64,000 bases of DNA from CBDBES01 sp965204465. Lineage in GTDB: Bacteria > Spirochaetota > Leptospiria > Turneriellales > CBDBES01. The notes beneath the pieces were generated by a model, which saw only the letters and a program-made list of their open reading frames with translations, was not told where the DNA came from and ran no database searches. Each line of letters opens with the position of its first letter. The first letter of the stretch is position 1. The stretch is from the NCBI GenBank assembly GCA_965204465.1, contig CBDBES010000002.1, forward strand, positions 930,001-994,000, read 5' to 3'. Below, in pieces: positions 38,666 to 47,465 of this stretch. The position numbers were made by a program, and so were the translations under genes.

Positions 38666-39320
38666 CCGTTAGGCTGTACTTTGTACACATATGAGCCTGT
38701 GCCTCAACACAGAAGAATAATTTACTACATTGTAATCTATATCGTATTTTTTGTTCCCGAAGGTTTTTTGATATTTTTTCTCGAAAATACGAAATAATTT
38801 CCTAATTTCCTGATCTATACAAGCTGTTTCCGTATCATTTTACTAAAATTGAAGGCTATTGCAGCGATTTTTACCTTTGCAGTACAACATTCTTTACGCA
38901 CAGTACAAATAACACAATCAGCAGGTTTAGCATGATAACTTGTATACTTTCTGCCATCTTCTACATACTCTCTGTGAAACTCTAAACTCTTGCCCTCAGG
39001 ACAAATAAAATGATCTTCATCTTCATTGTAATTGAAATAATGAGCTTCATATCCTGAATCTGCAGAGGCTTTCTCTATTCTCTTTCCTACATTTCTTTCT
39101 ACCTGGGACAATATCGGAACCAATTGCTTTAAATCATTTTCTGCATTACCTTCCGCAATATCAATGGCTACAATATAACCTTCAGAAGAAGATGCTTGTA
39201 TATTATAACTTTGAGATATTTTTTCATTTCGTTTCATGATTTTTCCATCATCGGAAAACATCATAATTTGATCTCTATCGCTTTGTGCAAATCTATTGTT
39301 CATGAGACATAAAGAATAAA
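38660..39320 (-). mobile_element. IS remnant (copy B), transposase lacking its N-terminal domain
   Basis: It shares its left 200 bp and its right end (around ATTGTTCATG and ACATAAA) with copy A at 2693-3140. Here the transposase (38815-39303, 162 codons) begins with the same MNNRFAQSDRDQ. It then jumps to DDGKIMKRNEKISQSYNIQ and keeps the DDE-type C-terminal half that copy A lost. The rest of the gap to sppA (39321-39570) has no gene; it holds a TTGAGGC-ACAG-GCCTCAA hairpin near 39428. Confidence 0.8.
38815..39303 (-). pseudogene. DDE transposase, C-terminal half
   Basis: 162 codons. YNIQASSSEGYIVAIDIAEG, ASADSGYEAHYFNY and FICPEGKSLEF are the typical core of IS1182/IS4-type (DDE_Tnp) enzymes, followed by a Cys-rich zinc-ribbon-like stretch (CVICTVRKECC). 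The VDGTKIKANAS first catalytic region seen in copy A is missing, so the protein should be inactive. Confidence 0.8.
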
Positions 39321-39570
39321 AAACAACCTCTGGTAAAGGACGCTTAGAGAATAAAAATTTTACTTATTTAAAAAAGCTGAACTGGGGATTTTATACTCGT
39401 TCTTTTCAAAAATGTAAATGTTTTTAAGTTGAGGCACAGGCCTCAAAGCCATAAGCTGATTTCAATGATATCTGGATATTTAGTCGCTATCAAAAGGTAT
39501 TGATCATATACCAGATCATTTTTTATGTTAGGGGCTCTGGATAGAATATTTCTCAGTGATCATTGCTTGT

Positions 39571-41415
39571 TTAATATAAATTCTGATCGAAAAAATGTTC
39601 ATCCATGTATAGTATATTTTCTTTTCCTAATTCAGATAAATCCAAAAATTTATTTAAAGAAGCAGGTAATTCAGGAGATGCCTGCATAAGAGAAGGCTTT
39701 ATTTTGGGAAAAATATCTATCTTTAAATTATCCTCTTTTTTTAAATCCAGCTTAGATGCTAATTTATCGAAAACCAATCTTAGCCCTCCTATATGGTCTA
39801 CCAAACCCAAAGAATGTGCTTTTCTTCCGGAGTAAACCCTTCCACCACCTAATTTGCGCAATTTGGGAATAGATATATTCCTTCCTTTTTGAATACGGTC
39901 CAGAAATAAATCATACATAGAATTCATGTTTTCATGCAGGCGTTTTTTTTGTTTAGGAGTAAAATTAGAGAATGCAGAATACAGATCGGAATTATTGCCT
40001 AGATGAATACTTTCGAGAGTGATACCAAATCTTTTAAGCATATTCTGAACATTGAACTTACCAGCAATCACTCCGATAGAACCTGTAATAGATAATGGAG
40101 TACTAAATACATCTTTTGAAATGGCAGAAAGATAATAGCCACCAGAAGCTGCCACATCAGAATGAGAAACGAGTACATGTATCTTTTTTTTCCTGGATTC
40201 TTTTTTCTTCTTTTTGGGCTTTTTTGCTGTAGTTAGCTTTTCAGAAATACCAAGCCAGCTATCTTTTTGTATCTGCTGTTGTATACTTTCTTCTTTGTCT
40301 TTTTGTAGATCAATGATCTCTCCCCATAACTTGTCAGATGCATTGGCAGACCCTCCTGGGGAATTCCAGCGGAATACAACTGCTTCATAATCTCCTTTTT
40401 TAACTTTTTTAAGAGCCTTGCTATAGTCATTATAACTGATTCCCTTGGAATTTTCTTCTTTTGAATCCAAAATCACCCCTTCCCCTACTACGAAGGCGAT
40501 TTTCTTTTTCTTTTTTAAATGAAATAATTTTTCATTTTTGTAACGTATTTTTTTAAGCGCTTTTTCAAGTTTTAAAAATTTATATGAAGAAGATTGACCC
40601 TGTTGTTTTAGTATTTCTTTGCATTGATCTTTGTACAATACTCCATCGATCAAACCAATCTTGAACGCTTCCTGGGTAGTATAGGGGGCTTTCTCTTGCA
40701 GTTTATTTAATTCAAATTTTTTGTTTTTAGGAAATATCTTTTTTCTGGATTGGTATAATTCGGATCCAAATTCATTTTGAAGATTAGTCAATAATTCTTT
40801 AAGTTGCATCCTGGCATTGGGAGAATAAGAGCTTCGGGTATACTTTTCTCCCGCGCTTTTATAACTTCCAATACGTAAAAAATTTGGTTGTACCTTTAGC
40901 TTATTGAATAATTCTTTGTAAAACATCCCCTGTGTTTCAAAACCTATCAGATCCAGGTGTAATGAAGGCGGCATGTATATTTTAACACCTCCCAAAGAAA
41001 TATAATAAGATAATACATTTCCTGATTCAGAATATACATGCACGGGTATTTTTTTATTCAAATTTTCTAAAATATCTCTTAACTCCCAGGCCCTTCCCCA
41101 GCTAATTTTAGGGTTTTTAATTGTTACCAGAATTCCTTTGATTTTCTTTTTCCACTTTTGTTTTTTGTCGGCTGTCAAAAGTCGATCTAAATGTATAATG
41201 TCTAATATAGTTGTATAATACTTCCTTGCAGGGGGTTTGACCATGGAGGTTATCCCTGATGTGGGGGGAGTTTCTTCCAAAGAACCCTTGAGATCAATTT
41301 CTATATAATATGGTCCCCCTATAGAAAATATCTTCTTATGTAAATATAACCATATTTTAAGGGGTAGTATAAAAATTTGGAAAATAATACGAGAAATAAT
41401 AAACTTTAATTGCAT
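39571..41415 (-). CDS. sppA: Signal peptide peptidase SppA, long form
   Basis: About 614 aa, similar to the two-domain 67-kDa E. coli type. An N-terminal membrane helix (FIISRIIFQIFILPLKIWLYL) anchors it. The C-terminal domain contains AVVFRWNSPGGSANASDKLW and the nucleophile region DVAASGGYYLSAISKDVF, followed by SITGSIGVIAGKFN. It degrades cleaved signal peptides in the membrane. I prefer ATG 41415 over GTG 41421. A Lys-rich insertion (KKPKKKKKESRKKK) interrupts the C-terminal domain. Confidence 0.88.
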   Translation of the reverse strand: MQLKFIISRIIFQIFILPLKIWLYLHKKIFSIGGPYYIEIDLKGSLEETPPTSGITSMVKPPARKYYTTILDIIHLDRLLTADKKQKWKKKIKGILVTIKNPKISWGRAWELRDILENLNKKIPVHVYSESGNVLSYYISLGGVKIYMPPSLHLDLIGFETQGMFYKELFNKLKVQPNFLRIGSYKSAGEKYTRSSYSPNARMQLKELLTNLQNEFGSELYQSRKKIFPKNKKFELNKLQEKAPYTTQEAFKIGLIDGVLYKDQCKEILKQQGQSSSYKFLKLEKALKKIRYKNEKLFHLKKKKKIAFVVGEGVILDSKEENSKGISYNDYSKALKKVKKGDYEAVVFRWNSPGGSANASDKLWGEIIDLQKDKEESIQQQIQKDSWLGISEKLTTAKKPKKKKKESRKKKIHVLVSHSDVAASGGYYLSAISKDVFSTPLSITGSIGVIAGKFNVQNMLKRFGITLESIHLGNNSDLYSAFSNFTPKQKKRLHENMNSMYDLFLDRIQKGRNISIPKLRKLGGGRVYSGRKAHSLGLVDHIGGLRLVFDKLASKLDLKKEDNLKIDIFPKIKPSLMQASPELPASLNKFLDLSELGKENILYMDEHFFDQNLY

Positions 41416-41421
41416 AAGCAC

Positions 41422-41741
41422 ATGGTCATTTAATCTAATTTTTTTGGCAGATCATTTTATTATAGATTCTTTATTGCAACCTGAATATAAATATGACCAC
41501 CAAGAATAAAACCCAATAAGAGACTTTATTCTTCATGAAAGTAGCTCTTTAGAATACCAATCTATAATTGGCATTCAAAATACTTAGATACCGTTTATAA
41601 ACTATAAACAAAAAAGCAAGTATTTTTTCTTACCCTACGGACACAGTTCTTTTTTCCCTTATTGTCTTCTTTCCAGCTTACTTTTGGAGATAGATGATCG
41701 GTTTTACAATAAAAGCTGAATGTCATTCTATTTTTTTCTTT
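41422..41741. other. Gap holding a displaced GLUG-gene promoter relic
   Basis: 41575-41630 matches the AT-rich 5' region of the GLUG genes (13060-13115), in the same minus orientation. It is followed by a diverged copy of the CCCTACGGGCACAGG motif (41631-41649), a T/C-rich tract, and AAAAGCTGAATGTCATT near 41712, which also occurs at 9888. The relic now lies 154 bp upstream of sppA and could drive it. No gene is visible. Confidence 0.65.
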
Positions 41742-42650
41742 TCACTCTATGGATTCATCATTTGAGGTAAATGCATCGTCTCTGCATATACCATCCACCC
41801 CACAGTTCCCAATGGGTTGAAAACCAGTGCATGTACCTATCATAGTACTTGTGGGACATGTATTTGTGGAAATAGAAGAGGCATCTATGTCTTTGCCTAA
41901 TTCATAGTGCGCGCTCAGGTCATCTTTCATTGACTGTAACTGATTTGCATTGCATATAATGTTTGGATCATCTTCTGTTCCAGCGTCATAATTTTCTCCC
42001 GTCATATTAGGGGTAAAATCATCTTCTGCATCAGCGCCTGGTGTGAATGTAAGAATACCAGGTGATATGCTTGCTTCGTCTGAATCCTCTGTCAATGTTA
42101 TCTCTACATTTTGTACTGGCTCATGGCTGATGGATACCATTATATCTCCACTATTTCCTTCGTCGATAGACAACGTTGCCGGTATTGTTACCGTGGGCAT
42201 TTCATTATCTTGGATGGTAACCATTAGATCATGAGCGGGAATAGAATTATAATCAGAGTCACTACTGCTAGAGGAATGCATAATCGTAACATTGGCGTTC
42301 CCAGAGGCTATGCTATCTTCTACCAAGGTCAGCGTAACCATTTGGGCACTATTCCAATCAGTGTCGGTAAAAGTGAGAGTGATCAATTCATTTGGCATAT
42401 CAGCGGCCTGAGTACCAGAACTTAATTCTAAATTATCAGGGGAATCAGAGGGAAGAGTGATCTCTATTTCTACATTATCAGAAGGCTGTGTGTCTAAAAC
42501 TACTGTATATGGGGTACCACTGCCTCCTTCCATAAGAGTTGCATTGTTAGCACTATAAGTGATCCCCGCAGAGTCATTATCTGTGGTCATTACCTGGATG
42601 CTATGGGTTTGGTTATTATAATCAGAATCATGTATATACCTATTAAAAAA
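41742..42650 (-). pseudogene. Truncated GLUG-family lipoprotein gene (third paralogue)
   Basis: The frame is open from about 42650 (YIHDSDYNNQTHSIQV), without a signal peptide. It runs through a Calx-beta-like domain (ITYSANNATLMEGG, TLPSDSPDNLELS), a second shorter one, and the bridge DPNIICNANQLQSM ... GFQPIGNCGVDGIC, then stops just where the GLUG repeats should begin. Both ends of the parent gene are therefore missing. An internal ATG (42590) would give 282 aa without an export signal. Confidence 0.8.
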
Positions 42651-42653
42651 AAC

Positions 42654-42681
42654 TTGACATCAATAAAATAATATATAAAAT
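42654..42681 (+). promoter_or_regulatory. Probable promoter of the receiver-domain gene
   Basis: TTGACA at 42654-42659 and TAAAAT at 42676-42681 are separated by 16 bp and lie 26 bp upstream of ATG 42708. It sits exactly at the broken edge of the GLUG pseudogene. No clear Shine-Dalgarno sequence follows. Confidence 0.55.
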
Positions 42682-42707
42682 GACTTATTAATTAAAAGTA
42701 ATTTTTT

Positions 42708-43475
42708 ATGATACAAGTACTGCTCATTGATTCCGATCCAGATATACATAAAGTCTTGAAAAATATTTTAAAGCCTTTTAAGTACACTGTTTTTTCCGCT
42801 TTTAATGCCCACGAAGGTTTAAATCTGACTCGAAAAAATTTTCCGGATATTATTGTACAAGAAATTGAATTACCAGATAAAAGTGGTATTACTCTTTTAA
42901 AACTCTTAAAATCAAGAGAGATCGCTAAAGATATACCCATACTTGTTCTGAGTAAATTAAGAAAACGTGATGTAATTGTAGAATCTCTTAGAGCAGGTGG
43001 TGTAGATTATATCTTGAAACCATTTAAAGGGGATACTCTAATAGCCAAATTAAATAATGTATGGAAACATGTTCAAAATGTTAGGCAAGAAAAATCAACG
43101 TCCACACGTAATCCTATTTCCATTAAGCGAAATGGATTCCATACAATATTTCTCTTCCCTAGTATGATCACTGAATTAACATTAGAAAAATTTAATGAAA
43201 TATATACAGATCGGTTTAAAAAGATCACTTCTAATGAGGAATATATAATTGATCTTAGAAACCAATCTCTCTTGGGAGAAAAAAAGATTAATTTGATATT
43301 GACTATTCTTGAAAAACTACAAGATAAGAATCCAATACTTGTTGCAGGAAAAAACTATGCTTCTTTCGTGAAAAGTGATTCTATAAATTATGATCAAATA
43401 TTTATTAGTTTTGAAGATGCTGAAAATTTTTTACGGAAAAAAGAAGGATACGGGAAGCGCAATCATAATGCTTAA
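42708..43475 (+). CDS. Response-regulator-like protein with Glu at the phospho-acceptor site
   Basis: A 255-aa protein. The N-terminal receiver domain (1-122) has the acidic pocket (LLIDSDPDIHK), the switch Ser (VLSKLRK) and the conserved Lys (LKPFKG). The segment IIVQEIELPDKSG has Glu where the phosphorylated Asp normally sits. The C-terminal domain (about 140-250; FLFPSMITELTLEKFNE, YIIDLRNQSLL) looks like a STAS-type module. It may be a constitutive or protein-binding regulator rather than a phospho-switch. Confidence 0.7.
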   Translation: MIQVLLIDSDPDIHKVLKNILKPFKYTVFSAFNAHEGLNLTRKNFPDIIVQEIELPDKSGITLLKLLKSREIAKDIPILVLSKLRKRDVIVESLRAGGVDYILKPFKGDTLIAKLNNVWKHVQNVRQEKSTSTRNPISIKRNGFHTIFLFPSMITELTLEKFNEIYTDRFKKITSNEEYIIDLRNQSLLGEKKINLILTILEKLQDKNPILVAGKNYASFVKSDSINYDQIFISFEDAENFLRKKEGYGKRNHNA

Positions 43476-43503
43476 AGTAAATTAAACATATCGCGTTATT
43501 AAT

Positions 43504-44637
43504 TCAGCTAGTTTTATTACTAAAATAGTGATTGATCAGATCATGATAGCGTTTTATATTGTTTTTATTTGTAGATTCCCCAATGATCTTCAGTCCAAAC
43601 AGCAAATAATCATCATTATTTAAAATAGTATGTACAACTCTGGCAAATATATTGATTGGCGGCTGTAATTTAAAAATAACATTAAAATTCAATTCTTTTT
43701 GGTTCATTAGTTTTTTTTTCAACTCTTCATCCTTAAATATAAACTGCAAACCACCAAGGGATATATTCTGGACATCTTGTTTTGAATCAACTGTAATCAT
43801 GTTGGAACTACGAATTCTTTCCACTATTTCAAAAGAAAGAGCCTTCGTATTCATGACCTTGGTCATTTCAATTGGATTTGTATGGGAAATTAATTGGATA
43901 TATCCTAATGGAATAGACCTTTCTCTATGATCAATGTAAATGATCGGAACGATCAATTCAGAAACAATTTTATTTCGGTTATACTCCTGCATCACATTTC
44001 TCATATCCGTATGAAGATGCTCTAAATAATTAATAAAAGTTTCTTGATTTTCAGGCATATAAGAACTTACATCTTGTGTGTTGGCAATGTATAAACATTT
44101 AGAGGATTTTCGAACCAGTTCTAATTTTTCAGAAGTTTTATCAAATAATTTAATGACTACTTTATCTGCACTCGATTTTAATTTTTGCTCATATTGACTG
44201 AAATGTATTTTTACAGAAGTGGGGATTTTAAAAAGAGAAGTATTGATTATATTACGAGGCATACGGATATTACGAACAGCTATACTTCCCACTGAAGGAT
44301 AAAAACGCTCATGTTGTCTGCTTTCTGTAGCAATCCTGATCACTTTTACCTCTAAAAGATGATAATGGTCTGAACTGCTCTTCAATAAAGTACAATCAAG
44401 ATCTATATATTTTTTTAATACGGAATAAAGAGTAATATGTTTATTCAAATGCGAATGAGTCCTGATCGTTAAACCTAAACCAAGATCATAACCTACAATA
44501 TAGGCATTTTCTTTTTGAAATCGATTCTTGAAGAATAATACTTTTCCTACTAAATGTTTAAGTATCAAAGTATTTATTTTTTCTTTTTCAGTAATGATTT
44601 GAAATTCACGATTTTTTATTTCTTTAACTTTTATCAT
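43504..44637 (-). CDS. PilZ-like domain protein
   Basis: About 377 aa, preferring ATG 44637 over TTG 44649. The C-terminal about 110 residues show VQNISLGGLQFIF and FARVVHTI..DDYLLFGLKII, like a PilZ fold (NxSxGG). The usual upstream RxxxR is not clearly placed (a QHERFYP segment lies much earlier). It may bind cyclic di-GMP or be a degenerate relative, possibly of the spirochaete DUF1577 group. It has no membrane segment and is convergent with the receiver gene. Confidence 0.5.
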   Translation of the reverse strand: MIKVKEIKNREFQIITEKEKINTLILKHLVGKVLFFKNRFQKENAYIVGYDLGLGLTIRTHSHLNKHITLYSVLKKYIDLDCTLLKSSSDHYHLLEVKVIRIATESRQHERFYPSVGSIAVRNIRMPRNIINTSLFKIPTSVKIHFSQYEQKLKSSADKVVIKLFDKTSEKLELVRKSSKCLYIANTQDVSSYMPENQETFINYLEHLHTDMRNVMQEYNRNKIVSELIVPIIYIDHRERSIPLGYIQLISHTNPIEMTKVMNTKALSFEIVERIRSSNMITVDSKQDVQNISLGGLQFIFKDEELKKKLMNQKELNFNVIFKLQPPINIFARVVHTILNNDDYLLFGLKIIGESTNKNNIKRYHDLINHYFSNKTS

Positions 44638-44668
44638 AATAGATTCCAATACTCACCAATTAATTTCT

Positions 44669-45487
44669 TCAATTTGATCTGCAAAAAAATGGTTTGTGAT
44701 CATCTATAGCCTCCATTATTTGATCATATATTTTTAAGCTGATCTCCTTCAAGGTATGATGATCTGTATTGAATTTATCAAACAGAGTTTCAATATCTAA
44801 AATTTTTATTTTTGTAATATCTCTTCCTGTTTTATTATAAAATCTGGTCTTCTTTTGGTTAAAGAAATGATCTTTACCGATCTCTCCTTCCACAAAGGCC
44901 CATAAGGCATTTTTTAGCTCACAGTTGTAGATGAAAAAATGAGCCATCTCCAGGAATATGATCATTTGGATCAGTTTATTTTTATTCTGCAAACTATAGT
45001 CAAAAAAAAAGATGATCTCAGGATCACTTTTTTTCACGGAGGCATAGAGATTCTTGAGTAATCTGATCCTTTTCTTAGAGTTTTTTAAATATTGTTTCCT
45101 TTTAATTTCGTTATCCATGTATAGTGGTAGTTCTATTGGTATAAGTTTTCTTTTTGGAGTTCTTTCTACAGGGATTCTATCCGTATGCAAAACAATATCA
45201 AAAATATCCATTTCTTTATGCTCATTACATCTTTCATCGGGCCTGAATGAGTCGCATCTGAGCGCTCCCATTTTCTGAAAAATATCTAATAATAAATAAA
45301 ATCTACGATTTAATGGCCAGGAACTTAATTGATCACTCTTTTGTGAATTATCTAAAAATAGATGGAATAGATGATCAATATCATATCTGCTTATCTTTTC
45401 AGAGATAGGTAATTTACAATGGATAAAAGAAAAAATCAAAAGAAAATAAAATTTATAGATTTTAATGATCTCTTCTCTCTTTATCAT
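44669..45487 (-). CDS. Lipoprotein of unknown function
   Basis: A 272-aa protein with an N-terminal hydrophobic signal and a plausible lipobox (IFSFIHC, Cys24). The body is helix-rich and Lys/Asp/Phe-rich (FFFDYSLQNKNKLIQMIIFLEMAHF, HHTLKEISLKIYDQIMEAI). I recognise no family. It overlaps the small membrane gene upstream by 19 bp, so the two are probably cotranscribed. Confidence 0.5.
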   Translation of the reverse strand: MIKREEIIKIYKFYFLLIFSFIHCKLPISEKISRYDIDHLFHLFLDNSQKSDQLSSWPLNRRFYLLLDIFQKMGALRCDSFRPDERCNEHKEMDIFDIVLHTDRIPVERTPKRKLIPIELPLYMDNEIKRKQYLKNSKKRIRLLKNLYASVKKSDPEIIFFFDYSLQNKNKLIQMIIFLEMAHFFIYNCELKNALWAFVEGEIGKDHFFNQKKTRFYNKTGRDITKIKILDIETLFDKFNTDHHTLKEISLKIYDQIMEAIDDHKPFFCRSN

Positions 45488-45761
45488 GATTAATTTTATT
45501 AAAAATATAAAGTGCTGTATACCCTCCTATGAAGCTTGCCAAAAGATTTACATTCGAAATTTTAAGTCCCTTTTGCAATATATCAACTGTCGTTTGTAAA
45601 AAATTACCAAGCAGAAAAGTACCTATAATAGATCCAAATAATCCAACGATCAGGCCACCTACATAGCCTCCTAAAATATCTCTTCTACGCCAATAATAAA
45701 AAAACCAACTTAAAATGGCACTTACCATAATATAGAAAAAAATATCAATGACTAATTTCAT
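45462..45761 (-). CDS. Small multi-span membrane protein, transglycosylase-associated (YeaQ)-like
   Basis: A 99-aa protein with three hydrophobic Gly-rich helices (IFFYIMVSAILSWFFYYW; GGYVGGLIVGLFGSIIGTFLL; LLASFIGGYTALYIF). The pattern recalls the YeaQ/YmgE family, whose role is unclear. It sits between the thioredoxin-like gene (9-bp gap) and the lipoprotein gene, all on the minus strand. Confidence 0.5.
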   Translation of the reverse strand: MKLVIDIFFYIMVSAILSWFFYYWRRRDILGGYVGGLIVGLFGSIIGTFLLGNFLQTTVDILQKGLKISNVNLLASFIGGYTALYIFNKINHDKERRDH

Positions 45762-45770
45762 AATAAATTA

Positions 45771-46316
45771 TTATCTCCACTTTATGGAACAACCCATAGA
45801 AGGAAATTGTTCTTTAGGGATTTCCTTATTTGAAATAAGACAGTCAACAGCAAATTTCAAATCATGTTTGGTCACATTGCTTTCATCTTTCCAATTATCA
45901 TCAAATCTGCCATGGTATTTTAAAATCAAATCAGAATTATAAAGATAAATATCTGGTGTACACTGGGCATGAAACTTGCGAGCAACTTCCTGGGATTCAT
46001 CTACTAAATATGGAAAAGAGATATTCCATTCTTTTATTTTTTCAAGCATCATTTCAGGGGAATCTTCCGGATAGTCAGGATGTATATTCGGATTAATAAA
46101 AACAGTATTGACCCCTAAACTTTTTATTTGGTTTGCCAAAGAAATAGATCTGGGCCAGATCGCCTTAGCATAAGGGCAATGATTGCAAGTAAAAATTACA
46201 ACCAGTCCTTTTTCTCCGCATATATCTTTTGAGTGGTATAGATGACCATAAGGGTCTTTTAACCTGAAACCAGGACATGTAGTGCCTGGTGATATAAAGA
46301 TTGATTCAACTGCCAT
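45771..46316 (-). CDS. Thioredoxin-fold (AhpC/TSA-type) protein
   Basis: A 181-aa protein of the thioredoxin-like family marked by VVIFTCNHCPYAKAIWP and a conserved ending PSMGCSIKWR. The CNHCP site replaces the classic CGPC, and further Cys occur at TTCPGF, HAQCTP and MGCS. It is probably a cytoplasmic redox protein; there is no signal peptide. The exact partner is unknown. Confidence 0.8.
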   Translation of the reverse strand: MAVESIFISPGTTCPGFRLKDPYGHLYHSKDICGEKGLVVIFTCNHCPYAKAIWPRSISLANQIKSLGVNTVFINPNIHPDYPEDSPEMMLEKIKEWNISFPYLVDESQEVARKFHAQCTPDIYLYNSDLILKYHGRFDDNWKDESNVTKHDLKFAVDCLISNKEIPKEQFPSMGCSIKWR

Positions 46317-46349
46317 TTTATTACATCACCTTCTTAAAAAAAATTGAAG

Positions 46350-47441
46350 TTAGAAGATCAATTCCATTCCCATAGAAACTCCTAAAACTCGCTTTATAAT
46401 GTCGTATTGCAATTCCACTTTTAGGGAGGCAAGATAAAAATAAAACTCTAATCCAGATATCAAACGCATGGGTACTAAAGAAGCTCTTAATTCATTTTCA
46501 ATGATAATGATCCCTTCATCCACAATTTGAATTGAATCCCTGAAGTTTTCCTGATCAACTTCTACGGACCCTTCTAATAAAGTATCAAATATTAAATTAG
46601 ATTCGAAACCTCCTCCCTGTAAACCTGCTCCGAAACCTGCATAAGGCGCAAAAAATAATAAGCTATACCATAATCTCACTTCTGCTCCTGTTTGATAAAA
46701 TAACCATTTAAAATTACTGGTAGAAGTGACTTCTGGTACAATTCGATTACCAGCAATTCTGAATTCATCAAATGGAATATCATTAAAGGTGATAAAGGCA
46801 GACCCTGAAGAAAAAATAGTATATAAAGTGCCTGAGAGTCCAAGACCCAATTCATTTTTTGCTCCTATAAAAGAGTATGTAGTCGCAAATTTGAGAAGAA
46901 TTTTTTTAAAGCTGAATTCAAGATTTCCTCCCTGGACTAAATTGTTTGGTATGCTTACATTAGCTACTGGAAATATGCTTGTCTGAATATCCCAATGTTT
47001 AAGTATCCCAATTCCTATATTTACTCCAATACCAATGGTAGGTAGTATAGTGGGTAGCTGGGACTCCAGTTCATCTCCAACTTCAGACCTTAATTTACCA
47101 GATCGGGTTAAGGCCGAGCCAAATGTAATGCCAAGCTTTATGCTTGGAAATTCTGATAAGGTGCCAAAGCCTATAGGAAGAGTTAAATGATTTGTAAGAG
47201 AAGTTGCATCTCCATAATAACGTGAAAAGGCATCAGGGAAACGTGTGTATGGTTCTGTGATGTTCATTATTTTTTCCAAAACCGCTTCTCTTAAAGATTG
47301 GTTGACTGTATTTCGAATTTCATTCTCTGTATCTACTGGTAATGATGTTAAAGGAAATAAAACGCGAATGGCTGGATAGATAGATGTGGCTAAGAATAAA
47401 TAATATATAAAAAATATTTGTGTCAATCTGAATATCTGCAT
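46350..47441 (-). CDS. Probable outer-membrane beta-barrel protein
   Basis: A 363-aa protein with a signal peptide (to about residue 24, ATSIYPAIR). A short helical plug-like region is followed by many amphipathic strands (IGIGVNIGIGILKHWDIQT, LLFFAPYAGFGAGLQGGG, ISGLEFYFYLASLKVELQYDI), ending in MELIF with a terminal Phe, as barrels usually do. The family is not recognised. It is 24 bp downstream of the RCC1 lipoprotein gene on the same strand. Confidence 0.6.
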   Translation of the reverse strand: MQIFRLTQIFFIYYLFLATSIYPAIRVLFPLTSLPVDTENEIRNTVNQSLREAVLEKIMNITEPYTRFPDAFSRYYGDATSLTNHLTLPIGFGTLSEFPSIKLGITFGSALTRSGKLRSEVGDELESQLPTILPTIGIGVNIGIGILKHWDIQTSIFPVANVSIPNNLVQGGNLEFSFKKILLKFATTYSFIGAKNELGLGLSGTLYTIFSSGSAFITFNDIPFDEFRIAGNRIVPEVTSTSNFKWLFYQTGAEVRLWYSLLFFAPYAGFGAGLQGGGFESNLIFDTLLEGSVEVDQENFRDSIQIVDEGIIIIENELRASLVPMRLISGLEFYFYLASLKVELQYDIIKRVLGVSMGMELIF

Positions 47442-47465
47442 ATTTTAAGTATAAGTTATGTTATA

